From Corallococcus silvisoli (GTDB lineage: Bacteria; Myxococcota; Myxococcia; Myxococcales; Myxococcaceae): a stretch of 64,000 nucleotides of DNA. This document shows positions 40,709 to 50,700 of this stretch, piece after piece. The translations under genes were made by a program, and so were the position numbers. A model generated the notes under the pieces. That model ran no database searches. It saw only the letters and a program-made list of their open reading frames with translations, and was not told where the DNA came from. Numbering within the stretch: position 1 is the stretch's first letter; every line of letters starts with the position of its first letter. The stretch spans positions 310,001 to 374,000 of the forward strand of contig NZ_JAAAPJ010000008.1 in assembly GCF_009909145.1 (NCBI RefSeq), given 5' to 3'.

Positions 40709-43270
40709 CTACCCGCCGGAGACGTTGGTCTCCACGAGGTTGGCGTCGCCGGAGATCTGCGCGGCGGTGAAGAGGATGGGGCGCCACTGCTTCTGGGAGA
40801 ACAGCCGCGTCTGGTCCGCGTAGTGAGCGGAGGTCGGGTCGCCGGACTGGCCGTAGGTCAGCACGGCGTTGCCGGTGGGGCCCGCGTCGGTGAACTGCAT
40901 GGCCATGACGAAGCTGCTGCCGTTGTTGATGGGGTAGCCCGTGCGGCTGAGCAGGGTGGTGGCGTTGTAGGTCGGCAGGTGCGGCTCGGCGTAGTCGAAC
41001 AGGGTCGTGCGGGCGACGCCGTAGGAGACGACGTTGGTGATGCCCTCGCGGCCCATGCCGCCCTGGAGCGGGATGTTGGCGCCGGCGCGCGCGGTGAACT
41101 GCACCTCGCCCAGCGTCTTGTCCAGCGCGACGCCGGAGCGGTTGATGGTGTACACGGCCTGCGCCAGCTTCACGAGCACCGGGTCGTCGCCCTGCGCGGG
41201 GGCGGGCACCAGGGTGTTGGGCGTGGCGATGGGGTTGGCCGGGTCGAACGGGGTGGCGAACAGCTGGCCCGCGTTGAGCAGGTTGGGGCCGGAGTAGGCG
41301 CCCAGGAACTCACGGAACACGAAGGCGCCCTTGGCGCCGGTGTCGTAGCGGCCGTTCCAGTCCTTGAGCAGCGTGCAGGCCTGGCTGATGTCCACCGCGG
41401 TGTTCTGGTAGGTGATCGTCGTCTTGCCGGCGCAGCGCTCGACGACGCTCGCGCGCACGAGCTCCTCCATGCTGCTGCGGTTGCTGAACACGGCCGTCTT
41501 CAGCTCGTCCAGGCTGAACTTGTGGTCGGGGCCGGAGGCGGCGTTGGGGCCGGACTCGGTGAGGGTGATGACGTTCATGCGCGTGCGCGGCGACTGGGGC
41601 ACCTTCTCCAGGCCGTGCAGCGGGGAGAAGCCCGTCAGCGGGGCCTCCGGGTTGGACAGCCAGTAGCTGTCGTTCGCGTTGAAGACGAAGTCATTGCGGT
41701 CCAGCTTCGGCACCTTGGCGAAGGGCACGAGGCCGGGGCTGCGCGAGCCCGGCTCCACCTGCCACTCGTTGGCCGGGTCGCTGCCGTTGAGCAGCACGAA
41801 GCCCAGCGCGGAGTAGATGCCGTAGGCGATGGGGTTGGTGCCCGTGGTCGCCTCGGTGAGCCACTTCGTGTACGCGTCCTTGGTGAGGTTGGGCGTGGGC
41901 GTGGCGTCCGTGTACCAAGCCTTGCCCTCCTTGTCGGCGTACATGGTGTTCACCCAGGGCAGGCCCTGCTGGGTGGCGTAGACGTCCTTGAACTCCGCCA
42001 GGTTCTTGGCCTTGTTCATGCCGTGGAACTGGTCCAGGAACTTGGTGTTGTCGATGTTGCCATCGCGCAGGGTGAGCACCGTCTGCGTGTTCCAGCCCAG
42101 CGTGCCCGCGGGGAAGCCCGGCGCCGCCGAGTCCGGGATGGCGATGATGGGGCCGTAGTGGCTGAAGTACATCGTCTGCGTGTAGTTGGTGACCGAGCCC
42201 TCCGCCAGCTTCACCAGGATGGTGAAGGTCTTGGAGGTCATGGCGCGCTCTTCGTTGCCGTACTTGTAGACGGTCGGCTTTCCGGGCACGAGCTGCAGCT
42301 GGTACATGGTCATGCGCTGACCGGAGGAGAACGTGTGCGTCCACGCGACGTTCTCATTGAAGCCGATGAGCACCGCCGGCACGCCCATCAGGCCCACGCC
42401 GTAGACGTTCAGCTGGCCGGGCACGGTCAGCTGGCTCTCCCACAGGCGCAGCTCGCCTTCCCAGGGGAAGTGCGGGTTGGCCATCACCATGCCCTTGCCG
42501 TTGTCGGTGCGCTCGGCGCCAATGGCCCAGCCGTTGCTGCCGAAGTCCGCCCGGCGCAGCCGCTGGAGGTCTTCCAGGGTGGGCATCTGGGGACGCAGCG
42601 CGGCCTGCTTCGCATCAAAGGACTGCGCGCCCACGGTGGGGGGCATCGCCGCGGCGATGGTGAGCGCCAGCGCGTTGACGCCGGCGATGAGCGTCAGGTC
42701 CGTGTTGTACGCCAGCAGCTCCACCGGGGTGATGGGCCGCACCCAGGGCGCGTTGGCGCACTCGGCGGGACGGGCCGCCGGGGCCGTGTCCGCCAGGTAC
42801 TTGTTGTAGCCGGCCGCGTAGCCGGTGAGCATCGCCTGCATCTCCTCCGACACCGTGGGGAAGGCGGCCGCGGCGCGGTCCAGCAGGCCCATGGACAGGT
42901 ACGCCAGGTCCGACGCCACGTAGGTGTTGCCCGGCCCCTGGCCCAGGAAGCGCGCGCGCTCGCTGCGCACCTTGAGGATCTGGTCCGCCAGCGTACAGAC
43001 GTGGTCCTGCGCGAAGGCATAGCCCTGGCCGAAGCCCAGGCTGCCGTAGTCGTTCGCGGTGATGTGCGGGATGCCGTACGAGGTGCGCTTGATGTTCGCC
43101 GTGTACTTCGGGGCGGCCGGCGGCGGCGGCGGGGTTTCCGTTTCGTCGTCGTCACAGCCGGCGGTGGCCAGCAGCGCCAGCGACGCGAACAGGGAGAAAG
43201 ACCAACGGCGGGCCCGGAGAGACCGGGACCCGCCGCGAGAAGGAGACGTATCGGGGGTGTGCTCGTGCAT
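40709..43270 (-). CDS. Penicillin acylase-family Ntn hydrolase, lipoprotein (PvdQ/aculeacin acylase-like)
   Basis: An 853-residue precursor. It starts with a basic head and a lipobox (SLALLATAGC), then a Pro-rich linker and the alpha-chain region (IKRTSYGIPHITANDYGSLGFGQGYAFAQDH, the typical opening of this family). The autoprocessing/nucleophile site is FGSNGWAIG, with Ser245 becoming the N-terminus of the beta chain; GMVMANPHFPWEG and NENVAWTHT, the oxyanion and substrate-pocket strands, follow. Homologues such as PvdQ and AhlM deacylate acyl-homoserine lactones, and others deacylate lipopeptides. As a lipid-anchored envelope enzyme in a predatory bacterium it may degrade signals or lipopeptide antibiotics. 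The substrate cannot be read from sequence. Confidence 0.92.
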   Translation of the reverse strand: MHEHTPDTSPSRGGSRSLRARRWSFSLFASLALLATAGCDDDETETPPPPPAAPKYTANIKRTSYGIPHITANDYGSLGFGQGYAFAQDHVCTLADQILKVRSERARFLGQGPGNTYVASDLAYLSMGLLDRAAAAFPTVSEEMQAMLTGYAAGYNKYLADTAPAARPAECANAPWVRPITPVELLAYNTDLTLIAGVNALALTIAAAMPPTVGAQSFDAKQAALRPQMPTLEDLQRLRRADFGSNGWAIGAERTDNGKGMVMANPHFPWEGELRLWESQLTVPGQLNVYGVGLMGVPAVLIGFNENVAWTHTFSSGQRMTMYQLQLVPGKPTVYKYGNEERAMTSKTFTILVKLAEGSVTNYTQTMYFSHYGPIIAIPDSAAPGFPAGTLGWNTQTVLTLRDGNIDNTKFLDQFHGMNKAKNLAEFKDVYATQQGLPWVNTMYADKEGKAWYTDATPTPNLTKDAYTKWLTEATTGTNPIAYGIYSALGFVLLNGSDPANEWQVEPGSRSPGLVPFAKVPKLDRNDFVFNANDSYWLSNPEAPLTGFSPLHGLEKVPQSPRTRMNVITLTESGPNAASGPDHKFSLDELKTAVFSNRSSMEELVRASVVERCAGKTTITYQNTAVDISQACTLLKDWNGRYDTGAKGAFVFREFLGAYSGPNLLNAGQLFATPFDPANPIATPNTLVPAPAQGDDPVLVKLAQAVYTINRSGVALDKTLGEVQFTARAGANIPLQGGMGREGITNVVSYGVARTTLFDYAEPHLPTYNATTLLSRTGYPINNGSSFVMAMQFTDAGPTGNAVLTYGQSGDPTSAHYADQTRLFSQKQWRPILFTAAQISGDANLVETNVSGG

Positions 43271-43410
43271 GGCGGGCCGGAGACTAGGAAGGTGGCGATT
43301 CGCCGGTCAATGTTTCTGGGATTTGACTTTCGCTCCGGGGTGAACGTGCTCGATGCATCGCGTCGTGGGTTTGGGAAAGCCCGGAAGTCGGTGTGTGTTA
43401 CACGGGGGGC

Positions 43411-44061
43411 ATGACGCACGAGCCCTCGCGGCCCGCGGCCCGTCGCCCGCGCCGCCACTTCTCGATGATTCGCACCTTCGTGCTGGCGGACTTCGTCACG
43501 CTCGGCAACGGCTTCGCTGGCGCGGGCGCCATCCTGGCGGCCATGCAGTCGCTGGCGACGGGCAATCCGCGCTGGTTGTGGGTGGCGTTCTTCCTGATGC
43601 CGGTGGCGCTGGTGATGGACGTGGCGGACGGGCGCATCGCGCGGTGGCGCTTCCGCAAGTCGCCGCTGGGCGCGGACCTGGACTCGCTGGCGGACGTCAT
43701 CTCCTTTGGGATGGCGCCCGCGGCGCTGGCGTTCGCGGTGGGCCTGCGCGGCTCGCTGGACGTGGCGGCGCTGCTCTACTTCGTCGCGTGTGGCATCAGC
43801 CGGCTGGCGCGCTTCAACGTCACCTCCGCGGAGCTGTCCGACGGCACCGGCAAGGTGAAGTACTTCGAGGGCACTCCCATCCCGACCAGCCTCCTGCTGG
43901 TGATGGTGTTGGCGGTGGCCACCTGGCAGGGACGGATGGGCGACGCGCTCTGGGGAGGGGTCTGGAACCTGGGCCCGCTCCAGCTCCATCCGCTGGCCCT
44001 GCTCTACGTCGCCAGCGGCAGCGCGATGATCAGCAAGACGTTGCGCATCCCGAAATTCTGA
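43411..44061 (+). CDS. pssA: CDP-diacylglycerol-serine O-phosphatidyltransferase
   Basis: A 216-residue integral membrane enzyme. The complete CDP-alcohol phosphatidyltransferase signature is present: D70, D73-G74, A77-R78, G87, D91 and D95 (within DVADGRIARWRFRKSPLG and the next segment). The N-terminal part has FVLADFVTLGNGFAGAGAI, typical of the PssA subgroup, and the FEGTPIPTSLLLVMVLA stretch also fits it. It transfers phosphatidyl from CDP-diacylglycerol to serine, the committed step toward phosphatidylethanolamine, in the inner membrane. No psd gene is adjacent here. Start ATG 43411 lies after a GGGGGG run. Divergent from the acylase gene, ~140 bases apart. Confidence 0.92.
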   Translation: MTHEPSRPAARRPRRHFSMIRTFVLADFVTLGNGFAGAGAILAAMQSLATGNPRWLWVAFFLMPVALVMDVADGRIARWRFRKSPLGADLDSLADVISFGMAPAALAFAVGLRGSLDVAALLYFVACGISRLARFNVTSAELSDGTGKVKYFEGTPIPTSLLLVMVLAVATWQGRMGDALWGGVWNLGPLQLHPLALLYVASGSAMISKTLRIPKF

Positions 44062-44262
44062 AGGCTTCGGCCGCCCTGAACGAGGAGGTGCCTTCCAGTG
44101 GACGTCCTGGAGGACAGTTCCCCTGTTTTTCCCAGGGTGGGGCGGTTGGCAGTCCCGGGGTGGGTGCCTAGTTTCGCCCCCTGATCCGCGGGAGCCACCT
44201 TCGTGTGGAACTCGTTGCGGTATCGAGCTTCTGGGTGAGGCGGGAGGGAAGGGGTGGGTGCG

Positions 44263-47214
44263 ATGACTGCGCGCTGGGGCCTGCTGGGGTTGGTGGTGGT
44301 GGGGTTGTTGTCAGGCTGCGCGGACCGGGAGCGCTCGTCGCTCGCGGACGGACGGCTGACGGCCACGCCGGGCGGGGTGGACTTCTCTCAGGTCGCCATC
44401 TTCGACGCGCGGGAATCCACGGTGACGCTGCGCAACGTGGGCCGCGCGCGCATCACGGTGGGCGAGGCCTGGGTGGAGGGGCCGCAGGGCGCCTACCAGG
44501 CGGAGTTCACCGACGAAGGGCCGCACACCCTGGCGCCCGGCGGTGAGTGCACGCTGAAGGTGCGCTTCGAGCCGCAGGTGCGGGGCGGCCTGCCCGCGGT
44601 GCTGGTGGTGCGCACGGACACGCGCAGCGAACCCCTGATGCGCATTCCGCTGAACGGCGCCGGCGTGGACGCGTGGGCGCGGCTGACGCCGCGCGCGCTG
44701 GACTTCGGGCGCATCGAGGCGGACTCCACCAAGACGCTGGGGGTGACGCTGGACAACCCGTCGGAGCTGCCCGTGACGGTGACGCCCCGGTTGGTGGGCG
44801 CGGACAAGGACGAATTCGTCGCGCCGGTCGTGACGCTCAACCCGGGCGAGCGCGCGGAGCTGCCCATCACGTTCAACCCGGTGCGCGTGGGCCGCAAGCA
44901 GATCGCGCTGGCCATCACCCCCTGTCACTGGTGCGCGGACGTGACGGTGCAGGTGACCGCGGAGGCGCTGGAGCGCGCGGTGGTGGCGGAGCCGGCGGTG
45001 GTGGACTTCGGCGCGGTGCCGATGGACCGCGACGTCATCAAGGCGTCCAGCCTGCGCAACGTGAGCACGGAGCCGGTGTCGGTGACGTCGCTCATCCTGG
45101 ACGGCACGGACGCGTCCTTCAGCCAGGCCAACACCAGCCTGCCGCTGGTGCTCCAGCCCGGGGAGGTGCGCGCCTTCGAGATCCACTACAGCCCCGGCCA
45201 CATGGGCCCGGCAATGGACCGCGCCGTCTACTCCGTGGTGAGCCGGCGCCATCCCACGGTGCCCGTGCTCCTGCGCGGCTTCGGCGGCGCGTCGGAGCTG
45301 TGCGTCTCACCCCTGATGTATGACTTTGGCGACCAGCCGCTGGGCTCCAAGTCGCGCGTCGTCGTGAACGTGAAGAACTGCGGCACGGACAACGCGGGGC
45401 CGCTCACCATCAACTCGCTGGACTGGACGCCGGACCCGGCGGGCGCCCTCCAGTTCAACCACAAGCCGCTGGCCCTGCCGGTCACGCTGCCGGCCAACGG
45501 CGAAGTGAACCTGGAGATCTTCTTCGAGCCCTCGCGTGAAGGCTCCTCCTCCGGCGCGCTGGTGATGGCGACCAGCGCGTTCTCCGCGGCCACCGTGCAG
45601 CTGGACTTCTTCGGCAGCGCGACGGCGCATGCGCCGTGCGACCTGGCGGTGACGCCGCAGGCGGTGGACTTCGGCACCATCCCGCCCGGACGCGGCGCGG
45701 TGCTGGGCGTGAAGGTGGAGAACAAGGGCACGGACCTGTGCCCGGTGAAGAACATCCGCGTGGCCAACGACGGCGGCGGCGTGTTCCGCATGCCGGGCGG
45801 GGAGCTGTTCGGCGGCATCATCTACCCGGGCGACTGGTTCAGCTTCCAGGTGTCCTTCACGGCGCCCTTCACCGGCGGCAGCTTCGCGGGGGAGGTGCAG
45901 GTGGAGCAGCACAACCCGACGGTGCCGGTCTTGCGGGTGCCGCTGCTGGCGAACTCGCAGCAGGCGTGCCTGGTGGCGTCCCCCTGGTTCGTGGACTTCG
46001 GGGTGGGCCGCAAGGACTGCCGGCCGAAGCCGCGCGAGGTGAACTACCTCAACGCGTGCACCACGCCCGTCACGGTGTCCAACGTCTTCATCGGGCCGGG
46101 CACCACGGACTCGGAGTTCGAGCTGTTGTATCACCCGGCGCCGCCCGCGTTCGAGCTCCAGCCGGGCGAGTCCTTCACCGTGGGCGTGGACTACCTGGCG
46201 CAGGTGACGGGGATGAACCTGTCGCCCCTGTTCGTGGACTCCAGCGACCTGCCCATCCCGCTGATGGTGCCGCTCATCGGCGAGTCCTCGAAGAAGACGG
46301 ACAAGACGGACAGCTTCGTGCAGCAGGACGTGAGCAAGGTGGACGTGCTGTTCGTCGTGGACAACACGGCGTCCATGGTGGAGGAGCACCCGAGGCTCGT
46401 GTCCGCCATCCCGGCCTTCGTGGACACCGCGCGCAGCAAGGCGGTGGACGTGAACATCGCGGTGACGACGACGGGCATCACCGCGGTGTCCGGCGCGTGC
46501 CCGGGCGGCGCGCTGGGCGGGGAGGCCGGGCGCTTCTTCCCGGCGGACAACAGCCGCCCGCGCATCCTCACGCTGGCGACGCCCAACGTGACGAAGCTGC
46601 TGCAGCAGAACGTGCAGGTGGGCCAGTGCGCCCAGGTGGAGCAGGGCTTGGAGGCGATGCGCCGCGCGCTCACCGCGCCGCTGGTGAACAACGCGGATGA
46701 TCCGCGCACGCCGCTGCCCAACGACGGCAACCTGGGCTTCCTGCGAGACTCCGCGGCGCTGGTGGTGGTGTTCGTGGGCGACGAGGACGACCACTCGCCG
46801 GACGCGGTGGCCACGTACGTGCAGTGGGCGCAGCAGCGCAAGGGGGAGAACCAGCCGCAGCGGGCCACGTTCTTCGCCATCGCGCCCACGACGACGACCT
46901 GCCCCACGGCGGGCGGCACGGGCACCCGCTACGCGGACGCGGCCCTCCAGACCGGCGGCGCGGTGTTGAACGTGTGCGCGGGGGACTACTCGCCGCTCCT
47001 GCGGCAGGTGGCCAACAAGGCGTTCAGCGCGCAGGACCGCTTCCCGCTGAGCGAGGCGCCGGACGTGGGCACGCTGGTGGTGGCAGTCAACGGCACCCCG
47101 GTGACGAACGGGTGGACCTATGACGCGGCCTCCAACAGCGTGGTGTTCACCACGGTGCCGCCGCCGGGCGCGAAGGTGGCCATCACCTACCGCCGCGCCT
47201 GCGCCAACCACTGA
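44263..47214 (+). CDS. Large lipoprotein: Hydin/ASPM-type repeats plus vWA domain
   Basis: A 983-residue protein with a lipoprotein signal (GLLGLVVVGLLSGC). Residues from ~30 to ~680 are a chain of six or more Ig-like repeats of the ASPM-SPD2-Hydin / choice-of-anchor-D type. Each contains a 'VDFGxIxxxxxxxxxVTLRNxG' pattern, such as LDFGRIEADSTKTLGVTL, VDFGAVPMDRDVIKASSL and VDFGTIPPGRGAVLGVKV. A von Willebrand A domain follows (VDVLFVVDNTASMVEEHP... LVVVFVGDEDDHSPDAV), in which the MIDAS is DNTAS rather than DxSxS. It ends with a beta-rich tail. It is probably an outer-membrane surface or cell-contact protein. Transcribed alone downstream of pssA. Confidence 0.9.
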   Translation: MTARWGLLGLVVVGLLSGCADRERSSLADGRLTATPGGVDFSQVAIFDARESTVTLRNVGRARITVGEAWVEGPQGAYQAEFTDEGPHTLAPGGECTLKVRFEPQVRGGLPAVLVVRTDTRSEPLMRIPLNGAGVDAWARLTPRALDFGRIEADSTKTLGVTLDNPSELPVTVTPRLVGADKDEFVAPVVTLNPGERAELPITFNPVRVGRKQIALAITPCHWCADVTVQVTAEALERAVVAEPAVVDFGAVPMDRDVIKASSLRNVSTEPVSVTSLILDGTDASFSQANTSLPLVLQPGEVRAFEIHYSPGHMGPAMDRAVYSVVSRRHPTVPVLLRGFGGASELCVSPLMYDFGDQPLGSKSRVVVNVKNCGTDNAGPLTINSLDWTPDPAGALQFNHKPLALPVTLPANGEVNLEIFFEPSREGSSSGALVMATSAFSAATVQLDFFGSATAHAPCDLAVTPQAVDFGTIPPGRGAVLGVKVENKGTDLCPVKNIRVANDGGGVFRMPGGELFGGIIYPGDWFSFQVSFTAPFTGGSFAGEVQVEQHNPTVPVLRVPLLANSQQACLVASPWFVDFGVGRKDCRPKPREVNYLNACTTPVTVSNVFIGPGTTDSEFELLYHPAPPAFELQPGESFTVGVDYLAQVTGMNLSPLFVDSSDLPIPLMVPLIGESSKKTDKTDSFVQQDVSKVDVLFVVDNTASMVEEHPRLVSAIPAFVDTARSKAVDVNIAVTTTGITAVSGACPGGALGGEAGRFFPADNSRPRILTLATPNVTKLLQQNVQVGQCAQVEQGLEAMRRALTAPLVNNADDPRTPLPNDGNLGFLRDSAALVVVFVGDEDDHSPDAVATYVQWAQQRKGENQPQRATFFAIAPTTTTCPTAGGTGTRYADAALQTGGAVLNVCAGDYSPLLRQVANKAFSAQDRFPLSEAPDVGTLVVAVNGTPVTNGWTYDAASNSVVFTTVPPPGAKVAITYRRACANH

Positions 47215-47395
47215 ACGGTGGAACCCGGAGCGGTGTGGACCCCGTGACGGGCCGGGCATCCGGCCTCGAACGGGGGTGTCAGACCCCGGTGCTACAGCGC
47301 TGCATCTGCCTGTGCGGATGACCAGAAAATTGGAGGCGCTCCCTCGGTGTGTACCCTGCGGAGCGTCTGCACGCTGTTGCCTTGGGAGGCGCGCT

Positions 47396-47734
47396 GTGAG
47401 CACCTGGATCCCCGACGAGCCCATGAAGTCCTCTCCGCGCGCCGGTGCGCCGGGGCTGCGGGTCATCCGTGGGGAGGGGCAGCGCCGGCAGCAGGAGCCG
47501 CTGGCGTCCCGCGACGCGGTGGCGCGGGTGCTGATGGAGGCCGGGGCGGACCTGCTGCTCCGCCGCATCAGCCCGCTGAGAGCCCAGGAAATCGAGCGCA
47601 AGGTGGACCGGGTGCTGGACCTGTTCGACCGGGTGGACACGGCGCCGGTGCTGATGCCGGTGCTCAAGCGGCACCTGGACGAACTGGAAGCCCTGATGCG
47701 GGAGACCCGCGAGGTCCGGGCGGTCCGGCGCTAG
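47396..47734 (+). CDS. Small helical protein (112 aa) before the kinase genes
   Basis: GTG 47396 has a clear GGGAGG six to seven bases upstream. The product begins with a flexible ~45-residue head (STWIPDEPMKSSPRAGAP, RGEGQRRQQEPLAS). A long helical region follows (RDAVARVLMEAGADLLLRRISPLRAQEIERKVDRVLDLFDRVD... MPVLKRHLDELEALMRE), probably a coiled coil or four-helix bundle. There is no signal peptide. The frame is open further upstream into the previous gene's end, but that part has no site. It lies 43 bases before the first kinase gene on the same strand, which suggests a shared transcript. Function unknown. Confidence 0.75.
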   Translation: MSTWIPDEPMKSSPRAGAPGLRVIRGEGQRRQQEPLASRDAVARVLMEAGADLLLRRISPLRAQEIERKVDRVLDLFDRVDTAPVLMPVLKRHLDELEALMRETREVRAVRR

Positions 47735-47777
47735 GGCGCAGGTCCGGGGGGAGCAGGAAAAAACCCAGGGGGATTCG

Positions 47778-50700
47778 ATGTTTGATTCCCCTGGCCGGCG
47801 GGCTTACGCTTGGGGTTCGCCTCCACGCGTCCCGGCCGTGTCCATCGAAACCTACGGCAGCTACCAGCTCCTGAAGCGCCTCGCCACGGGCGGCATGGCG
47901 CAGATCTACCTCGCGCGCCGGCCGGGTTCGGATGCTCCGGACAAGCTGCTGGTGCTCAAGCGCATCCTCCCGCACCTGTCGGAGAACGACGAGTTCGTCC
48001 GGATGTTCCTGGACGAGGCGCGGATCGCGGCCCGGCTCGCGCACCCCAACGTGGTGCAGATCTACGACCTGGGGGCGGAGGGGGACACGTTCTTCATCGC
48101 CATGGAGTACATCCATGGCGTGGACGCGCGCCGGCTCTGGAAGCGCTCGGAGACGGCGGGCCGTCCGCTGCCGGTGCCGTTGGTGTGCCGCATCCTGTTG
48201 GAGGCATGCGCGGGGCTGGACTACGCGCACAAGAAGCCGGACGCGACGGGGCGCCCGCTGGACATCGTGCACCGGGACGTGTCGCCGCAGAACATCCTGG
48301 TGACGTTCGACGGTGGCGTGAAGGTGGTGGACTTCGGCATCGCGAAGGCGGCGGACCAGGCCACCGTGACGCGCTCCGGGGTGCTCAAGGGCAAGTATTC
48401 GTACATGTCGCCGGAGCAGGCCGCCGGGCAGCGCGTGGACCGGCGCTCGGACGTGTTCGCGCTGGGCGTGGTGCTGCATGAGCTGCTGACGGGGGGGCGC
48501 CTGTTCAAGCGCCCCAGCGACATGCTGACGTTGTCGGCGGTGGCGGAGTGCCATGTGCCGGTGCCGTCGCAGGTGGCGCCCCGGGTCCCGGTGGAGCTGG
48601 ATACCATCGTGCTCAAGGCGCTCGCGAAGGAGCCGGACGCGCGCTACCAGCACGCGCAGGACCTGCAGCTGGCCTTGGAAGGGTGGCTGGCCTCGCAGCC
48701 GCAGCCGTGCGGGACGACGGCGGACCTGGCCGGCTTCATGAAGGAGCTGTTCGCGGACCGCCTGTCGGAGGAGGCGCGGTCGGGCGAGGTGCAGGTGACG
48801 GACGAGGAGGCCGGCGTGTCTCCGCGCTCGGAGCCGCCGCCTGCGCCGCGCCGGTCCGTGATGCGGCCCGCGGGGATGGTGGGGCGCACGGAGCACGAGC
48901 CCACCACGACGCTGCGCCCGAACCGGGCGAACCGGCCGAGTGGGAAGGTGGAGTCGCGCCGCGAGGAGCTGGATGCGGAGCCGCGCTCGGAGGTCCGGGC
49001 GGCAGAGACGCGTCCGGAGGGGCGCAACGCGGAGGGCCGCCACGCCGAACCCCGTTCGGAGGGCCGCGGCGCCGATCCGCGTGGGGATGCCCGTGCGGAA
49101 GCGCGGTCCGAGAGCCGTGGTGCCGATCCGCGTGGGGATGCGCGCTCGGAGGGCCGCAGCGCCGATCCGCGTGCCGAGGGCCGGAACGCCGATCCGCGCT
49201 CGGAGGGGCGCAGCGCGGAGGCCCGCGCGGAAAGCCGCAACTCGGAAGGTCGCAGCGCGGAAGCCCGCGCCGAAAGCCGCAACGCGGAGGCCCGCGCCGA
49301 AAGCCGCAACGCGGAAGGGCGCTCGGAGGGGCGCAACGCGGAGGCCCGCGCGGACAGCCGCAACTCGGAGGCCCGTGCGGAAAGCCGCAACGCGGAAGGG
49401 CGCTCGGAGGGGCGCAACGCGGAGGGCCGTGCCGAAAGCCGCAACGCGGATGCGCGCGGAGACGGCCGGAACGCCGATGCGCGCTCGGAGGGACGCAACG
49501 CGGAGGGGCGCATGGAAGGCCGCTCCGCCGATCTCCGCGCCGATGCGCGCTCCGAGGGGCGCGCGGAGCCCCGTTCCGAGATCCGCAACGTGGACGGCCG
49601 CCCCGAGCCCCGTTCCGAGATCCGCAACGTGGACGGCCGCCCCGAGCCCCGTGCGACAACGGGGGCCCGGCGTGCCGTGGAGTCGCCGCCGTCGCGGGGC
49701 ACCCGGCCCGTGCGCCTGGAGGAGCCGTCCATCCCGACGGTGACGGCGGAAGAGGGCCCCACGCTCGCGATGATGGATCCGCTGGGCAAGCTGACCGGCG
49801 GCTTCCAGGTGGAAGAGGACGCGCCCACGCTCGCGATGATGGACCCGCTGGGCAAGCTGTCCGGTGGCTTCCAGGTGGAGGAGGACGGGCCCACGCTGGA
49901 TCAGCGCCTGCTCGCGGCACAGGCCTCGGAGGATGAGGACGACGCGACCCTGGACATGCGCTCCGTCTCCCACGCGGACGTGGATGAAGGCCCCACGCAG
50001 GACATGCGCGCCGTGCCGCGCTCGGAGGTGCCCGGCTCCCGCGTGGGCCCGGCGACGGCCTCCGGAGAGCACCGTCACTCCCGGCTCCCTCTGCCCGCGC
50101 CGCATCCGACGGTCGAGGAGATGACCGCGTCCACCGTGCCGCGCCCGGTGTCCCGCGTGTCCAATCCGAACGCCTGGGCGCCACCGGCCCGCACCGGCAC
50201 TGTCACCGAACATGCGGCCGTGGCGCCGCCGAAGCGCCGCGGGTTCATCTGGGCCGGAGTGGCGCTGTTCGTGCTCCTCGCGGTGGGCGGATTCCTCTGG
50301 AGCCTGGAGATGGGCGCGGGCGGCGTGCGCGTGGCATCCGAGCCCAGCGGCGCGCGCGTGGTGTTCGAGGATCGCGTGCTCCCGGAGCGAACGCCGTTGA
50401 CGCTCCCGACGGTGAAGCCCGGGCGGTACTGGCTCGTGCTGGTGAAGGACGGCTACCGCGAACTGCGCACGCAGATCGTCATCCCGCCGAACGGGCAGCT
50501 CGACGTGGGGCCGCTGAAGCTCGTGCCCACGGCACCAGGTGGACGGCCCGCCACGGAGCCGCCGGCACCGGCGCCGGCGCCCGCGGGTGGCCCCTCGGGC
50601 GTGGCGGCCCCCCATGCACCGGAAGTCGCGCCGGTGGAGACGAAGCCGCCCCCGGCCGCGCCGCGCGCCGAGGCACCCGCCCAGGTCGTCCAGGCGCCTC

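Noticed and set aside
47271..47289. CGGGGGTGTCAGACCCCGG considered as a terminator after the Hydin-type lipoprotein gene.
   Set aside because: The stem is only about five base pairs with an eight-base loop and no T-run, too weak to call.
48996..49653. Repeated 27-base units considered as a CRISPR array.
   Set aside because: The units are contiguous without unique spacers, remain in one reading frame and encode a regular nonapeptide inside a kinase.
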